This document shows positions 1-6,973 of a stretch of DNA of 10,736 bases, in pieces. Location: contig CAMPCG010000072.1 of NCBI GenBank assembly GCA_946644025.1, positions 1 through 10,736 of the forward strand, written 5' to 3'. Position 1 is the first letter of the stretch; each line of letters opens with the position of its first letter. The DNA is from an uncultured Prevotellaceae bacterium. GTDB taxonomy: Bacteria > Bacteroidota > Bacteroidia > Bacteroidales > Bacteroidaceae. A program made the position numbers and the translations under genes. Below the pieces are notes generated by a model. The model did not search any database. It saw nothing but the letters and a program-made list of their open reading frames with translations, and was not told where the DNA came from.

Positions 1-1719
1 CAGGAACGTCTGGTAGAGGGCAGCAATCTGCCTGCTGGCCGTGCAGTCTACGAAGACGCTGTTGAAGATGTTCATCTTCACTATCTCGTCGCGCATACGC
101 TCCGTGTTGGCAGGTTCGCCGGCGCGCAGTGCGCTCTCGTAGCTGTTCAGGTCGATGCCCTCGCGGTCGAGCACGAAGTTGTCCACGTCTGATATTCCCA
201 CCACGTTGAGCTTCAGGCGCTTGTTCTGCATGAGCACCGGCTGCTGCGTGCGCAGCTGCTCGAGGAGCATACCGCCCACGGTGCCCGTGCCGCAGATGAA
301 GAGGTTGAGCACCTTGTACTCCGAGAGGAAGAACGAGTCGTGGAGCACGTTGAGCGACTTGCGCAGGAATCGTCCCTCCACGACGAAGGAGATGTTGGTC
401 TCCGACGCGCCCTGAGCGCAGGCTATGACCGATATGCCGCTGCGTCCGAGCGTTCCGAAGAGCTTTCCGGCGATGCCCGGCGTGTGCTTCATGTTCTCGC
501 CCACGATGGCCACGGTGGCCAGTCCGCTCTCGGCCTGCATGGGGAACATGGCTCCGGTGGCAATCTCCTTGGCAAACTCCTCGTTGAGCACGTCGACGGC
601 GGCCTGTGCGTCCTCGTCGCGCACACCGATGGAGGTGCTGTTCTCCGACGATGCCTGGCTGACCATGAACACCGATATGCCCTGGTTGGCCAGGGTGGTG
701 AAGATGCGTCGGTTCACGCCGATGACGCCCACCATGCTAAGTCCGGTGACGGTGATGAGCGTGGTGCCCTTGATGCTGCTGATGCCCTTGATGGGCTTCA
801 GGTCGTCGTCTATCTGGTCCTTGATGAGCGTTCCGGGGTGAGAGGGGTTGAAGGTATTCTTCACGCGGATGGGTATGTGCTTGATGCAGACGGGGTAGAT
901 GGTGGGGGGATAGACCACCTTCGCGCCGAAGTTGCACAGCTCCATGGCCTCGACGTAGGACAGCTCGTTGATGGTGTATGCCGACTGTATGACCTTCGGG
1001 TCGGCGGTCATGAATCCGTCCACGTCGGTCCATATCTCGAGCACCTCGGCGTCGAGCGCTGCGGCAATGATGGCTGCGGTGTAGTCGCTTCCGCCCCGTC
1101 CCAGGTTGGTGGTCTCGTGGGTGTCGCGGTCGCGGGCTATGAATCCGGGAACGACGGCCACGCAGGGCGTCGTTGCGCCCTCGGCGCAACACAACTGACG
1201 AAACGCCTCGCGCACGAGCTGCGTAGTGAGCGCCTCGTCGAGCACGTTCTTGCCCAGCTTCTTCTCCGTGCGGATGAAGTCGCGGCTGTTCATGCGGCGC
1301 CCGCCTTCTACGAGCGAGGCCACGATGTTCGACGACAGGCGCTCGCCATAGCTGACGATGGCGTCCTCGGTCTTCTTCGACAGGTCGTGGATGAGGAACA
1401 CGCCGTTGCAGATGCTCTGCAGCTGTTCCAGCAGAGCGTCGACACGCTGCAGCAAGTCCTTGCGGCGGGCCGTGTCGGGAATGATGGTGTCTATCATCTG
1501 GTGATGGCGCTCCACCACCATGTCATACTCCTCGCGCCACTGCTCGTCGCCGCGCATGGCCATGCGGGCCATGCCCAGCAGCTTGTCGGTGATGCCGTCG
1601 AGTGCACTGACGACTACTATGACAGGCCCCCGTCCGGCTTCTGCCTCCACGATTTTCTTCAAGCTCAGGATGCTTGCCACGGAACCTACGGACGTTCCGC
1701 CGAATTTCATTACTTTCAT
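1..1719 (-). CDS. thrA: Bifunctional aspartokinase / homoserine dehydrogenase (3' end outside window)
   Basis: Cytoplasmic fusion enzyme that catalyses the first (aspartate phosphorylation) and third (aspartate semialdehyde reduction) steps towards threonine, methionine and, through the shared first step, lysine. The visible 573 codons start MKVMKFGGTSVGS, the aspartokinase nucleotide-binding start. GRGGSDYTAA lies near residues 207-216. The regulatory ACT pair spans roughly 310-460, with SSENSTSIGV and GASETNISFVV. The homoserine dehydrogenase Rossmann motif FICGTGTVGG is near 474-483. The frame is still open at base 1; fusions of this kind are usually a little over 800 residues, so about 240 residues of the dehydrogenase are missing from view. 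The ATG at 1719 was chosen because it gives the usual N-terminus. The gene follows a small membrane-protein gene after 25 nt and has no promoter box of its own, so co-transcription is likely. No threonine leader peptide or attenuator is visible. Confidence 0.96.
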   Translation of the reverse strand, partial: MKVMKFGGTSVGSVASILSLKKIVEAEAGRGPVIVVVSALDGITDKLLGMARMAMRGDEQWREEYDMVVERHHQMIDTIIPDTARRKDLLQRVDALLEQLQSICNGVFLIHDLSKKTEDAIVSYGERLSSNIVASLVEGGRRMNSRDFIRTEKKLGKNVLDEALTTQLVREAFRQLCCAEGATTPCVAVVPGFIARDRDTHETTNLGRGGSDYTAAIIAAALDAEVLEIWTDVDGFMTADPKVIQSAYTINELSYVEAMELCNFGAKVVYPPTIYPVCIKHIPIRVKNTFNPSHPGTLIKDQIDDDLKPIKGISSIKGTTLITVTGLSMVGVIGVNRRIFTTLANQGISVFMVSQASSENSTSIGVRDEDAQAAVDVLNEEFAKEIATGAMFPMQAESGLATVAIVGENMKHTPGIAGKLFGTLGRSGISVIACAQGASETNISFVVEGRFLRKSLNVLHDSFFLSEYKVLNLFICGTGTVGGMLLEQLRTQQPVLMQNKRLKLNVVGISDVDNFVLDREGIDLNSYESALRAGEPANTERMRDEIVKMNIFNSVFVDCTASRQIAALYQTFL

Positions 1720-1744
1720 CTATCTCTTTTTTGTGTTTGTTTTT

Positions 1745-2047
1745 TTAATATTCCAGGTTTGCCGTGTGCATGATGCGCTGCACGAGCGTGGCAATGGTGA
1801 TAATCATAGCCAGAGCGGCAACGATGAAGGCGGCCGTCTTCATCGACGTCTTCGTCATGGCCAGGGGCACGACGAGCGTCGTCACGGCCTGGGCAATGCC
1901 GAAGATGGCCATGGCGTAGGTGATGACGTGCCAGTCGAGGGTACTGTTGAGCGACAGGTAGCCAATAATGGCGAAGGCCACGGCAAAGAACAGCAGCGAG
2001 CCGCAGTAAGCCAGCAGCAGCACGTTGGGCCAGTCGGTTTGTTTCAT
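1745..2047 (-). CDS. Small three-helix membrane protein of unknown function upstream of thrA
   Basis: I do not recognise the family. The 100-residue product starts MKQTDWPNVLLLAYCGSLLF and has three hydrophobic segments at about 9-32, 40-63 and 70-92. They are separated by short polar loops (NSTLDWH and TKTSMK), and there is no signal peptide cleavage site. It is probably an inner-membrane protein. A longer reading from a TTG at 2080 is possible on paper, but that codon lies inside the -7 promoter box (2078-2085) and so upstream of the transcript start; the ATG at 2047 is therefore preferred. The gap to thrA is 25 nt on the same strand, suggesting one transcript. A role linked to amino-acid metabolism would be guesswork. 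Confidence 0.8.
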   Translation of the reverse strand: MKQTDWPNVLLLAYCGSLLFFAVAFAIIGYLSLNSTLDWHVITYAMAIFGIAQAVTTLVVPLAMTKTSMKTAAFIVAALAMIITIATLVQRIMHTANLEY

Positions 2048-2077
2048 GGTCTGTGTTTTTTGTTTAGTTTGCGGCTG

Positions 2078-2108
2078 CAAAAGTAATAATAAATATTGTG
2101 ACGGCCAA
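2078..2108 (-). promoter_or_regulatory. Bacteroidetes-type promoter for the small membrane gene and thrA
   Basis: Read on the minus strand, 2085-2078 is TACTTTTG, a full match to the Bacteroidetes -7 box TAnnTTTG. A TTG at 2108-2106 lies 20 nt upstream, in the position of the -33 element. The transcript would start about 2071-2073, giving a leader of roughly 25 nt to the ATG at 2047. Confidence 0.65.
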
Positions 2109-2203
2109 GGAAAAACGTTACAAATAATATTAAAGTATGTTCTGAATCATTCACGGTTTTCCGAACAAAGGAAACGCCGATGTCATTTTTTTCAAACCAC
2201 GAC

Positions 2204-2274
2204 GACGTTTGTGCAAACTACGCCGACGTTTGTACAAACGTCGGCGACGTTTCTACAAACGTCGGCGTAGTTTG
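2204..2274. repeat. 21-bp tandem repeat, three phased copies plus a remnant, containing palindromes
   Basis: Units beginning GACGTTT start at 2204, 2225 and 2246, a period of exactly 21 bp, or two helical turns. A degenerate fourth unit follows from 2267. Positions 2221-2246 form a perfect 26-bp palindrome centred on GTAC. Positions 2214-2234 and 2254-2274 are also perfect 21-nt inverted copies separated by 19 nt. It could be a phased set of operator sites or a dispersed intergenic repeat; the sequence alone does not decide. Confidence 0.85.
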
Positions 2275-2360
2275 AAGATTGCCCCTACCCTTTCCCCACT
2301 TCATCTACGGGCAAAGGCGACCTTTCAACGGCTTTTTCCCGGCATCGGAGCGGATGGGGG

Positions 2361-2450
2361 AAGCCCCCACCCCCAACCCCTCCCCCCGAAGGGGAGGGGA
2401 GCTTGCGCGGCTAAAGCCTCCCCCTCGGGGGGAGGTTGGTGGGGGCTTTT
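2361..2450. repeat. GC-rich imperfect inverted repeat (dispersed intergenic element, copy 1)
   Basis: The left part (about 2362-2402) runs through CCCCAACCCCTCCCCCCGAA and GGGGAGGGGAGC. The right part (2416-2449) is a near reverse complement, ending GGTTGGTGGGGGCTTT. Each half can also fold by itself. The element is bracketed by an 11-bp direct repeat, GAGCGGATGGG, at 2348-2358 and 2462-2472. A shorter related copy lies at 7189-7226, so the element is repeated within this window. It encodes no protein. Confidence 0.75.
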
Positions 2451-2587
2451 CCCTTTGGGCCGAGCGGATGGGAGCCAGCATGGTCAGTGTTCTCGGTGTT
2501 TCAAAGGACAGGCGTAAGTTTTGTTAATTTGCCATGGCCGAACGTTAATTCGCCGGCCCTTTGGTATGCTTTCTGTCCGAATCTTCG

Positions 2588-2595
2588 TACCTTTG
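2588..2595 (+). promoter_or_regulatory. -7 promoter box of the sodium:solute symporter gene
   Basis: TACCTTTG matches TAnnTTTG exactly. The transcript should start near 2600, giving a leader of about 26 nt. That leader contains a 6-bp perfect hairpin (CCGACG 2602-2607, CGTCGG 2613-2618, loop TTAGC) only 9 nt before the ATG. No -33 element with good spacing is visible; TTTG at 2560-2563 is 24 nt away. Confidence 0.6.
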
Positions 2596-2627
2596 CACGC
2601 GCCGACGTTAGCCGTCGGTTTCTCTTT

Positions 2628-4094
2628 ATGACACTGCTATTCATTGTCCTTACCTACTTTGCCGCCTTGTTTGCCATCAGCCGCTGGTCTGCGCGTCGCG
2701 GTGGCGGCAACGACACGTTCTTCCGTGCGGGCCGCCGGTCGCCGTGGCCGCTGGTGGCCTTCGGCATGGTGGGTGCCAGCATCTCGGGCGTGACGTTCGT
2801 CAGCGTGCCGGGCATGGTGCTCACGTCGCAGATGACCTACCTGCAGGTGTGCCTGGGCTTCATCCTGGGCTACCTGGCCGTGGCCTTCGTGCTGCTGCCC
2901 GTCTACTACCGGCTCAACCTCACGTCCATCTACGCCTACCTGGGCCAGCGGCTGGGCTCCGAGGCCCACCAAACGGGGGCGTGGTTCTTTCTCGTGTCGA
3001 AGATGGTGGGCGCGGCCATCAAGTTCTACGTCGTGTGCATCATCCTGCAGCGCTTCGTGCTCGAGGCGTGGGGCGTGCCCCTGTGGCTGACGGTGGCGTC
3101 GATGGTGCTGCTCATCTGGCTCTACACGCGCCACGGCGGCGTGCGCACGCTGGTGTTCACCGACACGTTCCAGACCGTCTGCCTCTTCACCGCCCTGCTG
3201 CTCATCATCTATATCGTGACGGGTCAGATGGGGCTCTCCGTAGGCGAGGCCGTGAGCGCCGTGGCCGCCGACGAGCGCAGCCGCGTCTTCGTGTTCGACG
3301 ACTGGGCCTCGCCGCAGTATTTCTGGAAGCAGCTTGCCGGCGGCGCGTTCATCGTGGTGGTGATGACGGGGCTCGACCAGGACATGATGCAGAAGAACCT
3401 GACCTGCCGCACGCTGCGCGAGGCACAGAAGGACCTGTGCAGCTACGGCCTGGCCTTCCTGCCGGCCAACCTGCTCTTCCTGTCGCTGGGCGTACTGCTG
3501 GCCCAGCTCTTCGAGGCGCAGGGGGTGCCCCTGCCCGCCAAGGGCGACGAGCTGCTGCCCATGTTCGTCGACGGTGCGGGGACTGCAAATCCCCTTGAAC
3601 AAAGCGGCAACGCAACTTATCACTTATCGCTTCTCACTTCTCACTTCTTCGTCATAGGCATCGTGGCGGCCTCGTTCTCCAGCGCCGACTCGGCACTGAC
3701 GTCGCTCACCACGAGCTACTGCGTGGACATACGCAAGAAGCCCGCCGACGAACGTCTTCGCCGACGGGTGCATCTGGTTGTCTGCCTGCTGTTTGTGGGA
3801 GTCATCGTGGCCTTCGACAGTCTTAACAACCGCTCGCTCATCGATGCCATCTACACGCTGGTGGGCTACACCTACGGGCCGCTGCTGGGGCTCTTCGCCT
3901 TCGGACTGTTCACCCGCCGCGATGTGCGCGGACGGTGGGTGCCGCTGGTGTGCGTGTTGTCGCCCCTACTGTGCTACGCCGTCAGCACGCTCTCCGAGCA
4001 GCTGTGGGGCTACCGCTTCGGCTACGAGCTGCTGCTGCTCAACGGGCTGCTCACCTTCGCAGGGCTGAGGATGATGAGTCAAGTGAAGGGGTAA
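2628..4094 (+). CDS. Sodium:solute symporter (SSS family)
   Basis: Inner-membrane Na+-coupled transporter of 488 residues; the substrate cannot be told from sequence. Family features are the first helix MTLLFIVLTYFAALFAISRW, GASISGVTFVSVPG (about 49-62) in the unwound-helix region, GGVRTLVFTDTFQ (170-182), GLDQDMMQKNL (248-258), and AASFSSADSALTSLTT (347-362), the helix that carries Na+-site serines. About thirteen hydrophobic segments are present. The frame is open upstream to 2436, but the -7 box at 2588-2595 puts the transcript start after that point, and 2628 gives a normal N-terminus. Residues about 317-341 (AGTANPLEQSGNATYHLSLL and onward) seem extra for the family and are encoded by repeat-like DNA. 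The last codons (GTGAAGGGG) already belong to the downstream inverted repeat. Confidence 0.92.
   Translation: MTLLFIVLTYFAALFAISRWSARRGGGNDTFFRAGRRSPWPLVAFGMVGASISGVTFVSVPGMVLTSQMTYLQVCLGFILGYLAVAFVLLPVYYRLNLTSIYAYLGQRLGSEAHQTGAWFFLVSKMVGAAIKFYVVCIILQRFVLEAWGVPLWLTVASMVLLIWLYTRHGGVRTLVFTDTFQTVCLFTALLLIIYIVTGQMGLSVGEAVSAVAADERSRVFVFDDWASPQYFWKQLAGGAFIVVVMTGLDQDMMQKNLTCRTLREAQKDLCSYGLAFLPANLLFLSLGVLLAQLFEAQGVPLPAKGDELLPMFVDGAGTANPLEQSGNATYHLSLLTSHFFVIGIVAASFSSADSALTSLTTSYCVDIRKKPADERLRRRVHLVVCLLFVGVIVAFDSLNNRSLIDAIYTLVGYTYGPLLGLFAFGLFTRRDVRGRWVPLVCVLSPLLCYAVSTLSEQLWGYRFGYELLLLNGLLTFAGLRMMSQVKG
3578..3648 (+). repeat. Repeat-like patch inside the symporter gene
   Basis: GGGGA CTGCAAA TCCCC (3578-3594) can form a hairpin. 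Five 7-nt units then follow at 3614-3648: AACTTAT, CACTTAT, CGCTTCT, CACTTCT, CACTTCT. The patch is poorer in GC than the gene around it and looks like the short-period repeats in the intergenic regions of this window. It keeps the reading frame and encodes residues about 317-341, just before the FSSADSALTSL helix. Confidence 0.6.
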
Positions 4095-4230
4095 TAAAGG
4101 GGAGTGAAGGGGGAGTGAAAGGGAGTGAAGGGGGAGTGAAAGGGACGTTAGTTCCTGCCTTGATGGTAGCGAAAGAACTAACGTCCCTTTCACTCCCCCT
4201 TCACTTCCCCTTCACTCCCCTTTCACTCCC
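4083..4230. terminator. Long inverted repeat between convergent genes, likely two-way terminator
   Basis: Perfect 31-nt arms at 4124-4154 and 4175-4205 enclose a 20-nt loop. Imperfect pairing extends outwards to about 4083 and 4230. The arms are made of alternating 10-11 nt units of the type GTGAAGGGGGA and GTGAAAGGGA. The array starts inside the last codons of the symporter gene and ends 15 bp before the CotH stop codon. A transcript from either side would form a very stable hairpin. There is no clear T-run, so classical intrinsic termination is uncertain; mRNA 3'-end protection is an alternative. The plus strand carries at least seven runs of three or more G, so a quadruplex is also possible. 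Confidence 0.7.
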
Positions 4231-4245
4231 AGCAAAATTATAAGA

Positions 4246-6138
4246 TTACCAATACTCGCTCTTGATGGTGAACTTCACCTCGACGTTCACCTTGAGCAGC
4301 TTGCCCTCGTGGGGATACTGCAGCTGCATGGTGACGGTGTGCTCGTCGTCCCAGCAGTTCTCCTGGTAGAGGCCGCAGTTCCAGTTCCACAGGTCGGCGA
4401 ACACCTCGATGTATACATGGCCGTCGGCAAAGGCGCCAGGATTGCCGTTCTCGTCGAACCAGGCGCCGAAGTCGCCGTTGGTGCCGTTGATGCCCTCGTT
4501 GCCCTCGGTGTCCAGGGGCACGATGTTCAGCTCGTCGTCCTTCAGCTGGCTCATCGAGAGCCCCATGAGGTTGGCCACCTTCTGGCGGTTCACCGCCACC
4601 TGGACGGTCTGGCCGAAGCCCAGGTCCCAGTCCATCGTGACGCTGGTCTTGATGGTGCCGCAGAGCTTGCCGCCGGTGATGGGAGTAGTCTCGTCGGGCT
4701 CAGGAATGTTGGCAATGAGGTCGATCATGAAGTCGCAGCGGTTGGTCAGCCAGCGGTGCATCTTCTCCAGCTCGGTGTCGAAGTCCTTGCCGCCTATGGG
4801 CCAGCGGGCGGCCTCGCGCTCCATGGCCCCGCTGGCGCGCAGATGGTCCACATACTTCATACACTCGGCCCAGCTGTGGGCTACAAGCTCGTCCTTCACG
4901 GCGGCCCAGCGGCTCTTGTACTCCCTGACGAACTCGGGAATGGCGAAGAGGTCGGTGAAGAACTGGGGCACGTAGTTGTACTGCCCGTTGCGCTTCAGCG
5001 GGTTGGTGCCCATGACGGTCTCGCGGTAGTCGGTGAAGAAGGTGTGGCCGGTATACATGTTGCCCCAGTCGAAGTCGTAGCCCGCGTCGAAGTCCCACAG
5101 CGGACCCATGACCCACTTGCCGTCGCCGTCCTTGAAGAGGTAGATGGAGCGGGGGGCGGAGAGCTCCACATTGTAGACGAACTCCTGCAGCTGCAGATAC
5201 TTGATGAACGAGGGAATGTCGAGCAGCTCCTTCACCCGGGCGTAGTCGCGGTCCTTGATGGCCTGCTCGAGGGTGGCAAAGACGGTGCTCACGGAGTCGA
5301 CGGTGTTGGCGGTGAAGGCCTCGTCGGAGGGATATTTCACCACGGCAGGCATCTTGTAGACCCTGGAAGTGAAGTTGTCGGTGGCGTAGGGCGCCATCTC
5401 GGGGCCGTCGTCCACGTCGAGGGCGAGGAGTATGCCGCGCTCGTCGCTCACGTTCACGCGGTTCTTGTTCTGCTGCACCTGCTCTGTTAGCTGGTACACG
5501 CCGCGGTAGTCGCCGTTGATGAAGAGCTCCACGTAGCGCGTATGGTTGGTGAAGGGCAGCCCGAGCCACTCGCCGGCCTCGAAGACGAAGGTGTTCATCA
5601 TGTCGGTGACGTCGCGGTAGTTGGCCAGCAGCACCCAGCTGCGGGCCTTCGACAGGCCCAGCATCTTGTGCTTGTCGTCGAGCTTCAGGCGCAGCGGCTT
5701 CTTGTCGTACCACAGGTAGGAGCTGTTGCCGCGGCAGCGTATCTGCGCGCTGGCCGAGAAGCTGGTGAACGCGCCGTTGGCACCAAGGGCAAGGTGGCAC
5801 GCCTTGTACTCGTCGCGCGAGGTGACGTCAGCGCCGTCGGCAGTGGTCACGTAAAGGGTGAACACCTGGTACTTGTCCTTCGTCTCCACCAGCGGCTCCT
5901 CCGCGAAGGTGAGGCTGTCCATCTGCTCCACATCGAAGGGCACGACGATGCCCTGGCGGGTGTTCAGGTACAGTGTGCGGGCATCCTCGCTGAGGCTCAT
6001 GTCGGTGAGGCTGTCGTTGACGAAGGGCACGTCCCAGTGGCCGCCGTCCTGGCTGAGGTAGACATGGGTGCGCAGCTGGCAGAAGGCCGGCAGGGAAGCA
6101 AGGACAGAGAGTGACAAGAAGAGTGACTTGATAGACAT
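4246..6138 (-). CDS. Secreted CotH-kinase family protein with C-terminal DUF4859 domain
   Basis: The 630-residue product has a signal peptide (MSIKSLFLSLSVLASLPAFC, 1-20) with likely cleavage before QLRTH. A short N-terminal region ends in DSLTFAEEP (74-82), a phrase common in Prevotella surface proteins. The CotH region spans about 134-475: CRGNSSYLWYDKKPLRLKLD (135-154), WVLLANYRDVTDMMNTFVFE (168-187), YVELFINGDYRGVYQLTE (202-219) and the acidic active-site block GPLWDFDAGYDFDWG (345-359). CotH of spore formers is a protein kinase; the substrate here is unknown. Residues about 490-626 resemble DUF4859, seen in Bacteroidetes surface proteins. The frame is open to 6252, but the promoter at 6169-6200 and the signal peptide fix the start at 6138. 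The gene is monocistronic by position, divergent from the DUF6249 operon. A carbohydrate-associated surface role is possible but unproven. Confidence 0.88.
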   Translation of the reverse strand: MSIKSLFLSLSVLASLPAFCQLRTHVYLSQDGGHWDVPFVNDSLTDMSLSEDARTLYLNTRQGIVVPFDVEQMDSLTFAEEPLVETKDKYQVFTLYVTTADGADVTSRDEYKACHLALGANGAFTSFSASAQIRCRGNSSYLWYDKKPLRLKLDDKHKMLGLSKARSWVLLANYRDVTDMMNTFVFEAGEWLGLPFTNHTRYVELFINGDYRGVYQLTEQVQQNKNRVNVSDERGILLALDVDDGPEMAPYATDNFTSRVYKMPAVVKYPSDEAFTANTVDSVSTVFATLEQAIKDRDYARVKELLDIPSFIKYLQLQEFVYNVELSAPRSIYLFKDGDGKWVMGPLWDFDAGYDFDWGNMYTGHTFFTDYRETVMGTNPLKRNGQYNYVPQFFTDLFAIPEFVREYKSRWAAVKDELVAHSWAECMKYVDHLRASGAMEREAARWPIGGKDFDTELEKMHRWLTNRCDFMIDLIANIPEPDETTPITGGKLCGTIKTSVTMDWDLGFGQTVQVAVNRQKVANLMGLSMSQLKDDELNIVPLDTEGNEGINGTNGDFGAWFDENGNPGAFADGHVYIEVFADLWNWNCGLYQENCWDDEHTVTMQLQYPHEGKLLKVNVEVKFTIKSEYW

Positions 6139-6168
6139 ATATAGTATATGGTTAGTTGAATTTTCATG

Positions 6169-6200
6169 CAAAAGTACTCCTTTTTCGCAAAAGAGCAAAA
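6169..6200 (-). promoter_or_regulatory. Promoter of the CotH gene with well-spaced -33 and -7 elements
   Basis: On the minus strand TACTTTTG (6176-6169) matches the -7 consensus, and TTTG (6199-6196) lies upstream with a 19-nt spacer, the usual Bacteroidetes spacing. The expected start near 6163 leaves a leader of about 25 nt before the ATG at 6138, which excludes the upstream ATG at 6252. Confidence 0.75.
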
Positions 6201-6241
6201 GGAAAGAGACAAAAATGACAACTGGACAGCAAAAAAAACGG

Positions 6242-6249
6242 TAATTTTG
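6242..6249 (+). promoter_or_regulatory. -7 promoter box of the DUF6249-PspC-sigma operon
   Basis: TAATTTTG matches TAnnTTTG. It lies back to back with the CotH promoter, about 40 bp apart, in a divergent arrangement. The transcript would start near 6255. No strong -33 element is visible (CTGG at 6222-6225 is the nearest), which would be compatible with dependence on an activator or an alternative sigma factor. Confidence 0.55.
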
Positions 6250-6307
6250 CAACTTTCCGGGCTATTCGTCCGTCAAACGGATGAAACAAAACCAAAACGG
6301 AACAAAT

Positions 6308-6958
6308 ATGAAGACAAGAGTTTTTCCACTTTTCCTGATGCTGGCGGCCTTCGCCTTCCTCCCCAGCACGGCACAGACCGACTCGCTGGAGGGCGCCACG
6401 CCGCCGCCCGACGAGATTGAGGCTTTCTCGGACACCACATCGGCCCCACAGACTGGCTCGGCGGCAAACCCGGCGGTGCCCATCGCCCCCGACTTCGACG
6501 ACTTCTTCGACGATGACGACGACATCGCACCGACCAACGGCGTGACCATCGACTCCTTCTGGGACGTGATGGACGACAAGAACCTTTCGGGCATGTTCTT
6601 CATACTGGCCGTGCTGCTCATCATCTTCGTCATTTCGCCCATCATCATCATCGGACTCATCCTCTGGTTCATCTACAAAAACCGGAAGAACCGTATGCGA
6701 CTGGCCGAGATGGCCATGAAGAACGGACAGCCCATACCCGACGAGCTGATGCCGAAAACAGAGACAGCCCCCGACGACGTGAAGCAGAAGGGCATACGAC
6801 AGGTGTGCCTCGGCATAGGCCTGACCTTCCTCCTGGGATGGATGGCCGGAAAGATAGGAGCCGGCATCGGCATACTCGTGCTCTGCATCGGACTGGGCAA
6901 CCTGCTCATAGCACGCTCCACACACAGCAATGACAATTATCAAAACCCACCTTACTAA
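6308..6958 (+). CDS. DUF6249-type membrane protein with signal peptide
   Basis: The 216-residue protein has a signal peptide (MKTRVFPLFLMLAAFAFLPS then TAQ, cleavage before or after Q23). A low-complexity acidic stretch follows, with DFDDFFDDDDD at 62-72. A strong membrane segment lies at about 96-123, then a basic loop (KNRKNRMRLAEMAMKNGQPI), and two further helices lie at about 165-180 and 183-201, matching the DUF6249 pattern. The upstream in-frame ATG at 6281 would add MKQNQNGTN and spoil the signal peptide, so 6308 is preferred. It is the first gene of a four-gene operon, 15 nt before the PspC gene. In Bacteroidetes this family commonly sits beside PspC and ECF sigma genes, which suggests an envelope-stress role; its biochemical function is unknown. 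Confidence 0.82.
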   Translation: MKTRVFPLFLMLAAFAFLPSTAQTDSLEGATPPPDEIEAFSDTTSAPQTGSAANPAVPIAPDFDDFFDDDDDIAPTNGVTIDSFWDVMDDKNLSGMFFILAVLLIIFVISPIIIIGLILWFIYKNRKNRMRLAEMAMKNGQPIPDELMPKTETAPDDVKQKGIRQVCLGIGLTFLLGWMAGKIGAGIGILVLCIGLGNLLIARSTHSNDNYQNPPY

Positions 6959-6973
6959 ATCAACGTTACGACA

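Larger units (their letters stand above)
2086..2587. other. Gene-free intergenic region with repeats
   Basis: This is the space between the divergent thrA-side and symporter promoters. I see no credible gene or tRNA. It contains an AT-rich part (about 2086-2200), a 21-bp phased repeat (2204-2274) and a GC-rich inverted repeat (2361-2450). A further roughly 90 bp contain a weak inverted repeat, GGCCGAA facing TTCGCCGGCC, at about 2536-2558. Short open frames across the repeats exist only because their period is a multiple of three. Confidence 0.7.

Noticed and set aside
340..1773. Long open frame on the plus strand (477 codons)
   Set aside because: It lies opposite thrA; its product is rich in H, V, G and D as expected from the complement of GC-rich codons and shows no recognisable domain.
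2361..2450. Rho-independent terminator
   Set aside because: It lies between divergent promoters, not after a gene; its C- and G-run structure and the second copy elsewhere fit a dispersed repeat better.
2025..2517. Small open frames with 7-residue repeats such as TFVQT
   Set aside because: They arise because the 21-bp DNA repeat is a multiple of three; there is no promoter, and the frames run into the GC-rich repeat.
4309..5490. Long open frame on the plus strand opposite the CotH gene
   Set aside because: The CotH product on the minus strand has a signal peptide and family motifs; this frame shows only complement-type composition.
6139..6252. Upstream start of the CotH gene at 6252
   Set aside because: It lies upstream of the promoter box at 6169-6176 and would add 38 residues before a perfectly good signal peptide.
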